This document shows positions 26,283 to 36,158 of a stretch of DNA of 64,000 nt, in pieces. A program made the position numbers and the translations under genes. How positions within the stretch are numbered: the stretch's first letter is position 1; every line of letters starts with the position of its first letter. The notes below the pieces were generated by a model. The model searched no databases, was not told where the DNA came from, and was given only the letters and a program-made list of their open reading frames with translations. This DNA comes from HIMB11 sp965657135 (GTDB lineage Bacteria > Pseudomonadota > Alphaproteobacteria > Rhodobacterales > Rhodobacteraceae), in contig CBFHNF010000010.1 of NCBI GenBank assembly GCA_965657135.1, positions 1 through 64,000 on the forward strand, in the 5' to 3' direction.

Positions 26283-27659
26283 TCAGAAGAAATCGATGGA
26301 AACCTGAAGCAACCGCTCGAGTTCAGGCACATCCTTGGCAAGCGCAAAGATCGCAAGTATATCACCATCCTCGATCCGCAAACTGCCTGTTGGTTTGACC
26401 ATTTCTCCATTCTTTAAAACACCGCCAACCAAGACGCCTTCGGGAAAATTTATATCGCGCACACGCTGCCCAGCGATGGGTGATGTGTTCAAAACCTGTG
26501 CCTCGATAATCTCGGCCTCAGCATCTCCTATGGAATAGACATCCCGCACACGGCCGTGACGAATATGCCGCAAGATCGAACTAACTGTGGTTGCGCGCGG
26601 ATTAATATGCGCATCAATCCCCAGTGTGCCCATCATTGGTACCATAGTTGGATCATTGATCAGTGCGATCGACATTTTGCACCCCATGGATTTTGCACGC
26701 ACTGCCGCAAGCATGTTGGTTTTGTCATCGTCCGTTATTGCCAAAACTGCATCTGCACGTCCAACACCCGCTTCTGTCAATAAGGTGCTGTCTAAGCCAT
26801 CCCCATTCAACACGATTGTACGTTCTAAGGCATCAGCGGCATCTTCTGCAACCGAACGATTGCGCTCGATCACCTTGATGCGCATGCGACGATCATCTTT
26901 TTCCAGCGCTTGTGCTACGCGCTGTCCAACGTTTCCGCCACCGATGATCACAACGCGTTCTTGTTTTGCAGAGGACTTTCCAAAAATCTCTGTCGTGCGC
27001 AGGCGATCTTGATGATGACACATGACATAACATTCATCGCCTGGAAACAATTGATCGCCTGCCTCTGGTGCAAACAACACTCCTTTGCGACGCACTCCCA
27101 CGACGATCGTTCTTAATGTCGAAAACAAATCCGTCAGTTGTCGTAGCGGTGTGTTAATCACAGGGCATGTTTCGTCTAATCGAAACCCCAACAACTGAGC
27201 CTGACCATCCAAAAAACTTTCCGTGTCAAAAGAAGTCGGCGTTGAAAGGCGTTTCAGTGCCGCCTCTGCGACCTCAAGCTCGGGCGAAATAACAACGTCA
27301 ATGGGCAGGTGATCCCGACGATATAAATCAGAATAAATTGCATCCAAGTATGATTGCGATCGCAAGCGCGCAATTTTTCGATGCACGCCAAAAATTGAAT
27401 GTGCAACCTGACACACAACCATGTTCACTTCGTCAGAATGGGTTGCAGCAATGATCATATCCGCATCACTTGCTCCGGCCCGTTCTAGAACATCTGGATA
27501 GGACGCAAATCCAGCGACACCATTCACATCAAGTGTATCCGTCGCTCGACGCACCAGCGCCTCGTTACTATCGACCACTGTCACATCATTGCGTTCGCCA
27601 GACAGATGACGTGCGATTTGCCACCCAACTTGTCCTGCACCGCAGATCACAACTTTCAT
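26283..27659 (-). CDS. trkA: Trk potassium channel regulator TrkA
   Basis: A 458-residue cytoplasmic protein made of two RCK units. The Rossmann motifs are VICGAGQVGWQIARHLS at the N-terminus and VIIGGGNVGQRVAQALE at about residue 230, each followed by an RCK-C subdomain. It gates TrkH through NAD(H) or ATP binding. Located between ntrX (77 bases upstream) and trkH (17 bases downstream). No abnormalities. Confidence 0.95.
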   Translation of the reverse strand: MKVVICGAGQVGWQIARHLSGERNDVTVVDSNEALVRRATDTLDVNGVAGFASYPDVLERAGASDADMIIAATHSDEVNMVVCQVAHSIFGVHRKIARLRSQSYLDAIYSDLYRRDHLPIDVVISPELEVAEAALKRLSTPTSFDTESFLDGQAQLLGFRLDETCPVINTPLRQLTDLFSTLRTIVVGVRRKGVLFAPEAGDQLFPGDECYVMCHHQDRLRTTEIFGKSSAKQERVVIIGGGNVGQRVAQALEKDDRRMRIKVIERNRSVAEDAADALERTIVLNGDGLDSTLLTEAGVGRADAVLAITDDDKTNMLAAVRAKSMGCKMSIALINDPTMVPMMGTLGIDAHINPRATTVSSILRHIRHGRVRDVYSIGDAEAEIIEAQVLNTSPIAGQRVRDINFPEGVLVGGVLKNGEMVKPTGSLRIEDGDILAIFALAKDVPELERLLQVSIDFF

Positions 27660-27736
27660 CTCTGTGTCCTTCGACTACGAAACCAAGCAGTCAAATCCTT
27701 GTCAGATCGCGCAGATGCGGTCAATCGAATTCGAAA

Positions 27737-29125
27737 CTAAGCCTCTTCTGCAGCTTTCGCTTTGTTCCCAGAAACCACACCCAAAGATTTCAATTTTCTA
27801 TGCAAAGCTGAACGTTCCATTCCGACAAAATTTGCAGTTTTAGAAATATTGCCGCCAAATCGGTTGATCTGGGTGATCAGATATTCCCTCTCAAAGGCGT
27901 CGCGCGCTTCACGAAGGGGAAGCATTGCCCAATTGGCAGATACGCCCACACCCTCGCCCCCGCCGGGTGACTTTTGGGTATCGGTTGGAATTTCATCTAC
28001 CGAAATGGGTCCCGTTCCATCGGATAGGATTAGGATGCGTTCGATCACATTTTTTAACTGGCGAATATTTCCAGGCCATGGCAGCGCCTGCAACAAAGCT
28101 GCCGCATCTTCTGTCAGCTTGCGCGCATTCAGACCTTGTGTACTGTGAAAATGCTCGATAAAATGCTTCACAAGTTCGGGTATATCTTCACGCCGTTCCT
28201 CAAGGGTTGGCACTACAACGGGAACAACATTTAATCTATGAAACAGCTCTTCACGGAACCTGCGCTCTGCAATTTCAACTTCTAGATCACGGCTGGTCGA
28301 GGATAAGACGCGCAAATCGACCTTGATCTGATCATTGCCCCCGACGCGCTGGAATTTCTGGTCAACCAAGACACGCAAAATTTTTGACTGCGTCACCATC
28401 GGCATATCAGCGACTTCATCAAAATAAATCACACCTCCGTGGGCTTGCTCTAATAAGCCCTGCGCCCCGTTTTGATCTCCACTTTCTCGGCCAAACAGCA
28501 CCTCTTCCATGCGATCAGGTTCAATTGTTGCACACCCAACAACCACAAATGGACCGCCCGCACGATCAGATTGTGCATGAATATAGCGCGCCGCCGTTTC
28601 CTTGCCCACGCCGGAACCGCCACGCAGCAAAATGCGGCTATTGGATTTCGCAACTTTATCAAGCTGTGAGATCAGTGCACGAAACCCAGCACTGTTGCCA
28701 ATCAAATCACCGACTGGCGCATCCTTTTGGCGAAGCGTTATGTTTTCACGCCGCAAACGAGACGTTTCCATTGCGCGGCGAATGACAACCAAAAGCTGAT
28801 CAATATTGAAGGGTTTTTCGATAAAATCATAGGCGCCCTGCTTGATCGCCGCCACAGCAATTTCAATATTTCCGTGACCTGAAATGATCACAACAGGAAC
28901 CTCGGGGTATTCTAATTTTACCTTCTTCAGGATGTCGATCCCGTCCATGTCACTGTCTTTTAGCCAGATGTCCAAAATCAACAAACTTGGAGGTTGTGCC
29001 GTTACTTCCCGCATGGCATCTTCTGATGTCCCAGCAACGCGGGTTGTGTAGCCTTCATCTATTAAGATCTCCGAAATCAACTCTCGAATATCGCGTTCAT
29101 CGTCAACAATTAGTATATCGCTCAT
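27737..29125 (-). CDS. ntrX: nitrogen regulation response regulator NtrX
   Basis: A 462-residue regulator: receiver domain with phospho-accepting D52 (LLILDIWLKD), an AAA+ central domain with Walker A GGSGVGKE and Walker B VIYFDEV, and a C-terminal Fis-type helix-turn-helix (GGNISKTANFVGMERSALHRKL). The sigma-54 contact loop GAFTGA is missing: where it should follow LFG the protein reads RESGDQNGAQGLLEQ. It therefore probably acts without sigma-54. The start overlaps the ntrY stop as ATGA. NtrX in this group influences nitrogen use, respiration and envelope functions. Confidence 0.93.
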   Translation of the reverse strand: MSDILIVDDERDIRELISEILIDEGYTTRVAGTSEDAMREVTAQPPSLLILDIWLKDSDMDGIDILKKVKLEYPEVPVVIISGHGNIEIAVAAIKQGAYDFIEKPFNIDQLLVVIRRAMETSRLRRENITLRQKDAPVGDLIGNSAGFRALISQLDKVAKSNSRILLRGGSGVGKETAARYIHAQSDRAGGPFVVVGCATIEPDRMEEVLFGRESGDQNGAQGLLEQAHGGVIYFDEVADMPMVTQSKILRVLVDQKFQRVGGNDQIKVDLRVLSSTSRDLEVEIAERRFREELFHRLNVVPVVVPTLEERREDIPELVKHFIEHFHSTQGLNARKLTEDAAALLQALPWPGNIRQLKNVIERILILSDGTGPISVDEIPTDTQKSPGGGEGVGVSANWAMLPLREARDAFEREYLITQINRFGGNISKTANFVGMERSALHRKLKSLGVVSGNKAKAAEEA

Positions 29126-31434
29126 TGCTCGTTTACCTTTTTACTTTTGCGCACCGCATCCTCGGCGTCTAGTTTGGGCAATTCGATGGTGGCCGCTGCA
29201 CCAAAATGCGACGTGTCACCAATGGGGTCTGCATCATCCAATCGAAGCACTCCACCATGCTCCTCGATGATCTTTTTAACAATCGGAAGGCCCAATCCCG
29301 TTCCCTTGTCTCGTGTCGTCACATAGGGTTCAAAGAGTTTGGCCCGATCTTGTGGAAGTCCAATACCGTTATCGCTTATTTTTATTGAAACCTGACCATC
29401 TTGGTCATTGAAAGTGATCGATATCTTGGGTCGCAGCTCTGTTAGGATTCCTTTTTCTAATCGGGTTTCAATAGCTTCACCTGCATTCTTAATCAAATTT
29501 GTCAGCGCTTGCGAAATCATCGTGGCGTCTAAATTTAAAAGAATTCGTTGATTTGGAACCTCAACATCAAACGTCACATCGGGTTGACCTGCCTGTTGCA
29601 AAAGGATCGCTTGGTTCAAAATGTCGACAATATCTTCGCGTTGTTTTACGGCCTCTGGCATCCGGGCAAATTTAGAAAATTCGTCAACAATCCTGCGCAG
29701 ATCATTTGTCTGACGAATGATGACTTGGGTCATGTTTTCAAGTTGATCAGCATCAGTTTCTAATTTCGGCCCAAACTTGCGACGAATACGTTCCGCTGAA
29801 AGTTGGATGGGCGTCAGTGGATTTTTGATTTCATGTGCGATACGTCGCGCAACATCACCCCAAGCAGACGAGCGTTGCGCGGCGACCAAATCGGTGACAT
29901 CATCAAAGGCAATTACATAGCCTTCTAACGCGCCATTTTCCGACGTCCGAGGGGCCATGCGGACAAGTAGATTTTCCAATCGCCCCCCTCTCACAACCTT
30001 GATTTCGCTTTGCACTGCCTCTTGTCCACCTTCTTTTAGGCGTGCAAACAAGGGGGAAAATTCTGGCACAACCACCTCAATGTGATGTTCTGTGTGTTCA
30101 TCCATGGTCCAACCCAATAGGCGTCGTCCCGATCTATTCACGAAACTGATACGCCCCTGCGCGTCAAGCCCAACTACACCAGAGGTGACAGATGATAGAA
30201 CCGAGTCAAATAAACGGCGACGTTCTTCGATCTGCGCAGTATTATCAAGCAACCGATCACGCTGACCTTTTAATTGACGCGTCATTTCATTAAAATAAAC
30301 ACTTAACTGGGCGATTTCATCATCACCCTCTTCTTCTAAGACCTGCGTATCCAATTCCCCTTCGCCCACACGCTGTGCAGCCCCAACCAACCGACCAATT
30401 GGACGTGATAGCCGTTCAGCGAACCAAAGTGATAGCAGCGCTGACGACACAATCAATAATACTGCAAACGCCAAATAAAGAAGACCAAAGTTAAACAAAT
30501 ATAGATCGCGATCCTGTTCTAATTGCTGATACAGTCGCGCGGTTTGTTGTGTCTGATCAAGCAACCCAAGCAAGACGCCATCCACCTCTCGGGTGACATA
30601 CAGATACTGGTCGCCAAAGCCTCGTAGATACACCAGGGCACGCATTTCGTTATTGTCATAGTCTCGGATAACGTGAACCTGCTCAAATGCCAAATCAAAG
30701 GCCTGCGGCGCGGGCATTTCATAATCGAATTTATAACTGCGAAAACCACGCAAGTTCAGTGTTCCATCACTTTGAATGACGAAAGCTTCTTTCAAACCAC
30801 GCTGGATGGATTGTTGACCGCGATCCAACTCTTGTCGTAGGGCCCCTGCATCATCAATCCGCTGTGCTGCCTTGACTGCCTCTAGTCTGCGACCAAGCGC
30901 GCGTGCGTCTTCACTTAGGGCTGCGGTTTGCTCTAACTCATATGCTTGTGCCGCATCCAACGACACACGAATAACGTTTTGCACGCGGTCCGAAAACCAT
31001 GCCTCAAATCCCATATTGATCGAAATCGTCGCAAATACGGCGACAGTGATCGTGGGCACTAAGGACATCATTGTGAAAAAGCCTGTCAGGCGCAGGTGTA
31101 ACTGCGAACCAGCGGATTTTCGCCGTCGCTGTGCGATAATCGCCATTATGCGCTGAAACAACAGGCCAATAATAAGCAGGACATACACCAAATCGCACAT
31201 CAGAATGACGCGCAATCCAGTTCCACGATTGCCTGTATCTAAGGGACCCAATAAAAGATAAGTCGCCACCGCAAGTACGGGGCCTAAAACAATCATAAAA
31301 AAGGTAAAATACGTTTGAAGACGTCTTAATTTTCGCAGGTTGGAATACCGAATCCAACGATTTTTCCGCGCTAATTCAGCCAATGAAATTCCCCCGACGT
31401 CCATTCGTATTTGCCGCCAAGAGATGACTAGCAT
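29122..31434 (-). CDS. ntrY: sensor histidine kinase NtrY
   Basis: A 770-residue membrane kinase. Three or more N-terminal helices and a periplasmic loop (to about residue 340) are followed by HAMP (SRPIGRLVGAAQRVGEGEL), a PAS domain, HisKA with VARRIAHEIKNPLTP and a HATPase domain with NLIKNAGEA, SDNGIGL and GTGLGLPIVKK. It phosphorylates NtrX. The start is uncertain: ATG 31434 lacks a clear ribosome site, and ATG 31404 (MDVGGISLAEL) also fits. It follows ntrC by 13 bases. Confidence 0.93.
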   Translation of the reverse strand: MLVISWRQIRMDVGGISLAELARKNRWIRYSNLRKLRRLQTYFTFFMIVLGPVLAVATYLLLGPLDTGNRGTGLRVILMCDLVYVLLIIGLLFQRIMAIIAQRRRKSAGSQLHLRLTGFFTMMSLVPTITVAVFATISINMGFEAWFSDRVQNVIRVSLDAAQAYELEQTAALSEDARALGRRLEAVKAAQRIDDAGALRQELDRGQQSIQRGLKEAFVIQSDGTLNLRGFRSYKFDYEMPAPQAFDLAFEQVHVIRDYDNNEMRALVYLRGFGDQYLYVTREVDGVLLGLLDQTQQTARLYQQLEQDRDLYLFNFGLLYLAFAVLLIVSSALLSLWFAERLSRPIGRLVGAAQRVGEGELDTQVLEEEGDDEIAQLSVYFNEMTRQLKGQRDRLLDNTAQIEERRRLFDSVLSSVTSGVVGLDAQGRISFVNRSGRRLLGWTMDEHTEHHIEVVVPEFSPLFARLKEGGQEAVQSEIKVVRGGRLENLLVRMAPRTSENGALEGYVIAFDDVTDLVAAQRSSAWGDVARRIAHEIKNPLTPIQLSAERIRRKFGPKLETDADQLENMTQVIIRQTNDLRRIVDEFSKFARMPEAVKQREDIVDILNQAILLQQAGQPDVTFDVEVPNQRILLNLDATMISQALTNLIKNAGEAIETRLEKGILTELRPKISITFNDQDGQVSIKISDNGIGLPQDRAKLFEPYVTTRDKGTGLGLPIVKKIIEEHGGVLRLDDADPIGDTSHFGAAATIELPKLDAEDAVRKSKKVNEQ

Positions 31435-31447
31435 AATTGTTGCGTAA

Positions 31448-32818
31448 TTACATCAGTTTTCGTCGACGCGTGACTTTTATGTCGAGATCATTGATCTTTT
31501 TACGCAAAGTATTTCGATTTATTCCCAACAAATCTGCGCATTTTGCTTGGTTTCCTCCCGTTGCATCCAGTGCAATTTCAATCATTGGTGTCTCGACCTC
31601 ACGCAACACACGTGTATGTAACCCTGGTGGCGGTAATTCACCGCCATGCAGATCAAAATATCGACGCAAATGGCGCTCAACATCTGCACCTAGCTTTTCG
31701 CCGCCTCGATGAGGTAGTTTATCTGCTTCTGGCTGCATACGCAGCGCAGCTTCGACTTCTGCCTTTGAGATGTGCGCTTCTTGCGCGGTAAGGCCTAAGC
31801 GACGCACGATGTTCTCAAGTTGGCGCACATTTCCCGGCCATACATATTTGCGCATCAGATCCATCGCGTCTTCGGAAAAGCGACTAGTATGAGCGCCCGC
31901 TCTGTCTAAGTTCGCCAAAAAATGATCCGCTAACAATACGATATCCTCAACCCTTTCGCGTAACGAGGGGACTTCCATTGTTGCACCGGCAATCCGATAA
32001 TACAGATCATCACGCACCAAACCCTCGCTTAGGGCAAGTGAAACATCCCCATGAAGTGTCCCAATAAATCGCGGCGCATGCGCCCCCGAATTATCAATCA
32101 TTGTCACAATACGTGCCTGCACATTGGATGGGAAATCACCGATTTCTTCGAAAACAATTGTCCCCCCTTTGGCGCGCGCCAAAACCTTGGCTGGCCCATC
32201 CAAATCAATCAAATCATCAGAACCAACAGAAACAAATGGCAAATTTCGCCGATCAGAGAAGTTATGCAAAAGTTTGGCGATAAGGCTCTTTCCAGTCCCG
32301 CTTTCACCGCTGATCAAAATGGGCAAATCGGAATTCATGATGCGCGCAATTGTTCTGTATAATTCCTGCATGATTGGGGTCGTTCCAACCAATGGCAGTG
32401 CGCCATCCCCTGCTCCATCACCACCTTGTTCATCGCTCGTACGGCTCAGCGTTCGGCGCGATTGCAGGGCTTTGCCCACACGGGTCATCAGATCCGGTAA
32501 ATCAAATGGTTTGGGAAGGTAATCAAAGGCCTTGGCTTCGTTCGCCTGAATGGCTGTCATGATGGTGTTTTGTGCAGAAATCACAATAACTGGAAGACCT
32601 GGGCGATCTTCTGCAATTTTTGGGAGCATTTCAATGCCATTCCCATCGGGCATCATGACATCTGTTATAACGGTGTCGCCCTTGCCCTCGGCGATCCAAC
32701 GCATCAGTGTCGTCAAACTAGACGTGGCATGAACGTTACATCCCGCACGGGTAAGCGCCTGAGTCAGAACAGTGCGTATTGTGCGATCATCGTCTGCGAT
32801 TAATACCGTGCCATCCAT
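31448..32818 (-). CDS. ntrC: nitrogen regulator NtrC, Rhodobacter (sigma-70) type
   Basis: A 456-residue response regulator: receiver D53 in VITDVMMPDG, AAA+ domain with GESGTGKS and arginine-finger region PSLRERVEDI, and Fis-type DNA-binding end (GGNQAKCADLLGINRNTLRKK). The loop between helix 3 and Walker B is shortened to LIDLDGPAKVLARAKGGTIVFEE, so both the ELFG and GAFTGA motifs are absent. This matches the Rhodobacter capsulatus NtrC that activates sigma-70 promoters. It controls ammonium assimilation; amtB at 37267 is a likely target. Confidence 0.94.
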   Translation of the reverse strand: MDGTVLIADDDRTIRTVLTQALTRAGCNVHATSSLTTLMRWIAEGKGDTVITDVMMPDGNGIEMLPKIAEDRPGLPVIVISAQNTIMTAIQANEAKAFDYLPKPFDLPDLMTRVGKALQSRRTLSRTSDEQGGDGAGDGALPLVGTTPIMQELYRTIARIMNSDLPILISGESGTGKSLIAKLLHNFSDRRNLPFVSVGSDDLIDLDGPAKVLARAKGGTIVFEEIGDFPSNVQARIVTMIDNSGAHAPRFIGTLHGDVSLALSEGLVRDDLYYRIAGATMEVPSLRERVEDIVLLADHFLANLDRAGAHTSRFSEDAMDLMRKYVWPGNVRQLENIVRRLGLTAQEAHISKAEVEAALRMQPEADKLPHRGGEKLGADVERHLRRYFDLHGGELPPPGLHTRVLREVETPMIEIALDATGGNQAKCADLLGINRNTLRKKINDLDIKVTRRRKLM

Positions 32819-32833
32819 GCCTTAACCTCCTTG

Positions 32834-33892
32834 TTACGTGCTTGCCATGGGCAAAGAAATTCGAAAAACGGTGCGACCTGGGACAGAATTCACCGAAATC
32901 CAACCACCGTGATCAGAAATAATTTTCGAAGCCAGCGCCAACCCCAATCCCGTTCCATTTTCACGCCCTGAAACAAAAGGATCAAAGATATCGTTTTTGA
33001 TGTCCTCTGCTAAACCAGGGCCATCATCCCAAACTTCAACCTGCAAGGGTAACGCCTGCCCTACGCTGTCTGATCGGCGCAAACGAAACGAATGTTCATA
33101 ATACGTACGCAGCCGAATCGTACCGCCATTTGGACTGGCTTCAGCAGCGTTTTTGACAAGATTCATGATTACTTGCATCAACTGATCAATATCCCCCAAT
33201 GCAGCTGGCAAAGATGGATCATATTCATCGGTTATAGCCATGTGTGCCCCAAAGCCCAGCAAGGCAGAGCGACGCACACGATCCAAAATATCATGCAAAT
33301 TTACAGGTTGGCGAATAGGTTCGCGTAAGTTTCCAAACTGTTCAACCTGTTCTAATAGCTTCACAATTCTGCGCGTTTCTTCGACGATCAAGTCCGTTAA
33401 TTCTAAATCTTTCGGCTCTAACCCCATCGAAAGCAGTTGTGCCGCCCCAGTAATCCCGGCCAATGGGTTTTTAATTTCATGGGCCAGCATTTCTGCCATC
33501 CCAATCGCAGACTTAGCCGCCGATTTGACCGTTTGGGTTTGCGACATCCACCCAGCCAATTCGCGCGGAGCCAGCAGAAGGATCATATACCCGGCATGCT
33601 CTAGCACGGGCGCAAATTTCAAATTGCATTGTAAAGGCGCACGATCCCCCGTTCCGACATCGACATCGTTCACAAATAGTGGCGTCGAGTGTTCCCGCGC
33701 ACGGTGATACGCGGCTTCAAGTGGATCATCCACCATCAGGCGATCAAACAAGGGCACACCCGTGATTGCGCGATTTGAAGTGTTAAAAAAACCTTCGGCA
33801 GCTGGATTAATTTCAGCAATTTTGTCCTTTTCGTCCACTAAAATCGCAGGAATAGGGAGGGATGACCAAATTGTATTTAACGCTGAGTGCAT
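32834..33892 (-). CDS. ntrB: nitrogen sensor kinase NtrB
   Basis: A 352-residue soluble kinase/phosphatase for NtrC. A PAS domain (residues about 5-110) precedes HisKA with H138 in EMLAHEIKNPLAG, and HATPase motifs NLVKNAAEASP, DDGPGL and GTGLGLAL. No membrane segments, as expected for a sensor controlled by PII proteins. Its ATG overlaps the dusB stop by one base (TAATG), so translation is coupled. ntrC follows after 15 bases. Confidence 0.94.
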   Translation of the reverse strand: MHSALNTIWSSLPIPAILVDEKDKIAEINPAAEGFFNTSNRAITGVPLFDRLMVDDPLEAAYHRAREHSTPLFVNDVDVGTGDRAPLQCNLKFAPVLEHAGYMILLLAPRELAGWMSQTQTVKSAAKSAIGMAEMLAHEIKNPLAGITGAAQLLSMGLEPKDLELTDLIVEETRRIVKLLEQVEQFGNLREPIRQPVNLHDILDRVRRSALLGFGAHMAITDEYDPSLPAALGDIDQLMQVIMNLVKNAAEASPNGGTIRLRTYYEHSFRLRRSDSVGQALPLQVEVWDDGPGLAEDIKNDIFDPFVSGRENGTGLGLALASKIISDHGGWISVNSVPGRTVFRISLPMAST

Positions 33893-34863
33893 TAAGCGGC
33901 CTCCTGCAAAATCGCGTCTGGAAGGCGTTCATATACCTTCTTGGGATCGCTCAAAGTCAGTATTTCGCGCCGTAATTGACGCTCTGTTCCAGCTTCATCC
34001 ATATACCATCCCAAATGCTTGCGCGCGACGCGCACACCAAGATCCTCACCATAGAACCGCAGCATTGCATCATAATGACCAGCGATCATGCCAACCAAAT
34101 CATCGCCCGTTGGTACGTTTGGCGCAGGAGAACCAACAAGCGCATGTGCGATCTGAGCGATCATCCACGGACGACCCTGCGCACCACGTCCAACCATGAC
34201 GCCATCTGCGCCTGATTTCGCGATTGCCTGCTGAGCTAAAACATTGGAAACAATATCCCCATTTGCAATCACAGGAATAGAAACCACATCTTTAACCTGT
34301 CGAATAGCGGCCCAATCTGCGCGGTCCTTGTAAAATTGGCAGCGTGTGCGACCGTGAATAACAATCATTTTAACACCGGCCCCTTCTGCACGACGGGCAA
34401 GTTCAGGTGCATTTAGCAGTGTATCATCCCAGCCTAATCGCGTCTTTAACGTAACTGGTAGATCAACTGCATGAACAACTGCCTCTATCAAGCTAAGCGC
34501 ATGATCCAAATCCCGCATAAGCGCAGACCCTGAATATCCATTCACAACCTTTTTGGCCGGACACCCCATGTTAATGTCGATCACACGCGCGCCTTGATCT
34601 GCAATCAATTTTGCAGCCTCAGACATCCAATAGGGATCGCGCCCTGCAATTTGAACCGAAGTATTTTCAACCCCAAGACCCAGCTCTGCTTTTTCGCGAA
34701 CAGAATATTTGGCCTCGACCATTTCTTGGGAAGCGATCATTTCACTCACAACCAAACCGGCGCCAAAGGATTGCACCAAATTACGAAATGGCAAATCCGT
34801 GATGCCCGCCATTGGTGCAAGGCATACAGGAAGTGAAAGTTGCGTTGATCCCAAGTCTATCAT
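33892..34863 (-). CDS. dusB: tRNA-dihydrouridine synthase (NifR3/DusB)
   Basis: A 323-residue FMN TIM-barrel enzyme that reduces uridines of tRNA to dihydrouridine. Motifs: LAPMAGITDLPFRNL at the start, DINMGCPAKKV with the catalytic Cys, MIVIHGRTRCQFYKD and IPVIANGDI, GVMVGRGAQGRPW. The frame extends to 34914, but ATG 34863 (MIDLGSTQLS) gives the normal length. It heads the ntrB-ntrC operon, the reason the family was first called nifR3. It is divergent from ispD across 162 bases. Confidence 0.94.
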   Translation of the reverse strand: MIDLGSTQLSLPVCLAPMAGITDLPFRNLVQSFGAGLVVSEMIASQEMVEAKYSVREKAELGLGVENTSVQIAGRDPYWMSEAAKLIADQGARVIDINMGCPAKKVVNGYSGSALMRDLDHALSLIEAVVHAVDLPVTLKTRLGWDDTLLNAPELARRAEGAGVKMIVIHGRTRCQFYKDRADWAAIRQVKDVVSIPVIANGDIVSNVLAQQAIAKSGADGVMVGRGAQGRPWMIAQIAHALVGSPAPNVPTGDDLVGMIAGHYDAMLRFYGEDLGVRVARKHLGWYMDEAGTERQLRREILTLSDPKKVYERLPDAILQEAA

Positions 34864-35025
34864 TCCCAAGTTATACCCGCTTAATCCGTGGGCTGACAAT
34901 GCACATTCGCACAAAATAGTTGCATAATATTTTCATCGCACATTTTTTAAGCACAAACACAGCCCTCGCGCCACCATTGCATTCAGCGCCCCCTAAGTTT
35001 ATTCATCAATCAAAGGACAAATAAC

Positions 35026-35679
35026 ATGACAATCGCCGCCATTATTGTTGCAGCAGGACGAGGCACGCGCGCACAAAGTGACATGCCAAAACAATGGCAT
35101 CCTTTATTGCACAAACGCGTCATAGACTGGACAATAGATGCATTTCGCGCACATCCCGACATCACCACACTTTGTGTTGTCCTGCATCCTGATGACATTG
35201 CAACGGCAGTCATTGATAACATCGTGATCGCACAGGGCGGAGCAACACGGGATGCATCGGTTAAAAACGGGCTCGAAGCCCTAGAGTCCGTTGCACCACG
35301 CCACGTCCTTATTCACGATGCAGCGCGCGCAACCGTTTCGCAACGCGTGATTTCGGACGTCATCGAGGCACTGCAACATCACGACGCTGCTGCACCTGCA
35401 TTGCCCGTCAGCGACGCATTATGGACCGGCGCAAACGGCATTGTCACGGGAACACGGGAGCGCTCAGGATTATATCGCGCACAAACACCACAAGGTTTTG
35501 CCTATGACAAAATCTTGACTGCACATCGCAGTACCGATGCGCCCGCGGCCGACGATGTTGAAATTGCACGTCGCTTCGGCATTGATGTTGCCATCACACA
35601 AGGATGTGAAACCAACCTAAAGGTCACATACCCAGACGACTTTGCGCGTGCTGAAGCAATTTTGAGGAGTAGACAATAA
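35026..35679 (+). CDS. ispD: 2-C-methyl-D-erythritol 4-phosphate cytidylyltransferase
   Basis: A 217-residue cytidylyltransferase of the non-mevalonate isoprenoid pathway, joining CTP to methylerythritol phosphate. The nucleotide loop is VAAGRGTRAQSDMPKQW and the family motif LIHDAARATVS is present. AAAGGA precedes ATG 35026. Its stop overlaps the ispF start by one base. In many alphaproteobacteria IspD and IspF are fused; here they are separate but adjacent. Confidence 0.95.
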   Translation: MTIAAIIVAAGRGTRAQSDMPKQWHPLLHKRVIDWTIDAFRAHPDITTLCVVLHPDDIATAVIDNIVIAQGGATRDASVKNGLEALESVAPRHVLIHDAARATVSQRVISDVIEALQHHDAAAPALPVSDALWTGANGIVTGTRERSGLYRAQTPQGFAYDKILTAHRSTDAPAADDVEIARRFGIDVAITQGCETNLKVTYPDDFARAEAILRSRQ

Positions 35680-36158
35680 TGGATGTTCGATTGGGCAATG
35701 GATATGATGTCCACGCATTTGAAGAGGGCGATCACGTGATCTTGTGCGGCGTACGCATTCCTCACATCGCCGCCCTAAAGGGACATTCTGATGCTGACGT
35801 AGGGATGCACGCCATAACCGATGCCATTTTTGGCGCGTTGGCCCAGGGTGATATAGGACGCCATTTTCCCCCAAGCGATCCGCAATGGAAAGGCGCACCC
35901 AGCGATATTTTCCTGCGTCATGCTGGTGAATTAGCCCGTGAAATGGGATATCAAATTGCGAATATAGATTGCACGTTGATTTGTGAACGCCCCAAAATTG
36001 GACCGCACGCGGATGCCATGAAAAGCATGCTGGCAGGTATCTTGAATATCGATGTTGACCGCGTCTCAGTCAAAGCAACCACAAGCGAACAACTGGGCTT
36101 TACAGGACGCGAAGAAGGCATAGCATCCATTGCAACAGCCGCTTTGGTGAAGCCATGA
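35679..36158 (+). CDS. ispF: 2-C-methyl-D-erythritol 2,4-cyclodiphosphate synthase
   Basis: A 159-residue trimeric zinc enzyme that cyclises CDP-methylerythritol phosphate. Zinc ligands are in GNGYDVHAF (D, H) and the H of LKGHSDADV; the MKSMLAG and VKATTSEQLGFTGREEGIA segments are typical. It overlaps ispD by one base and pgpA by ATGA. Dxr of the same pathway lies at 57464. Confidence 0.96.
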   Translation: MDVRLGNGYDVHAFEEGDHVILCGVRIPHIAALKGHSDADVGMHAITDAIFGALAQGDIGRHFPPSDPQWKGAPSDIFLRHAGELAREMGYQIANIDCTLICERPKIGPHADAMKSMLAGILNIDVDRVSVKATTSEQLGFTGREEGIASIATAALVKP

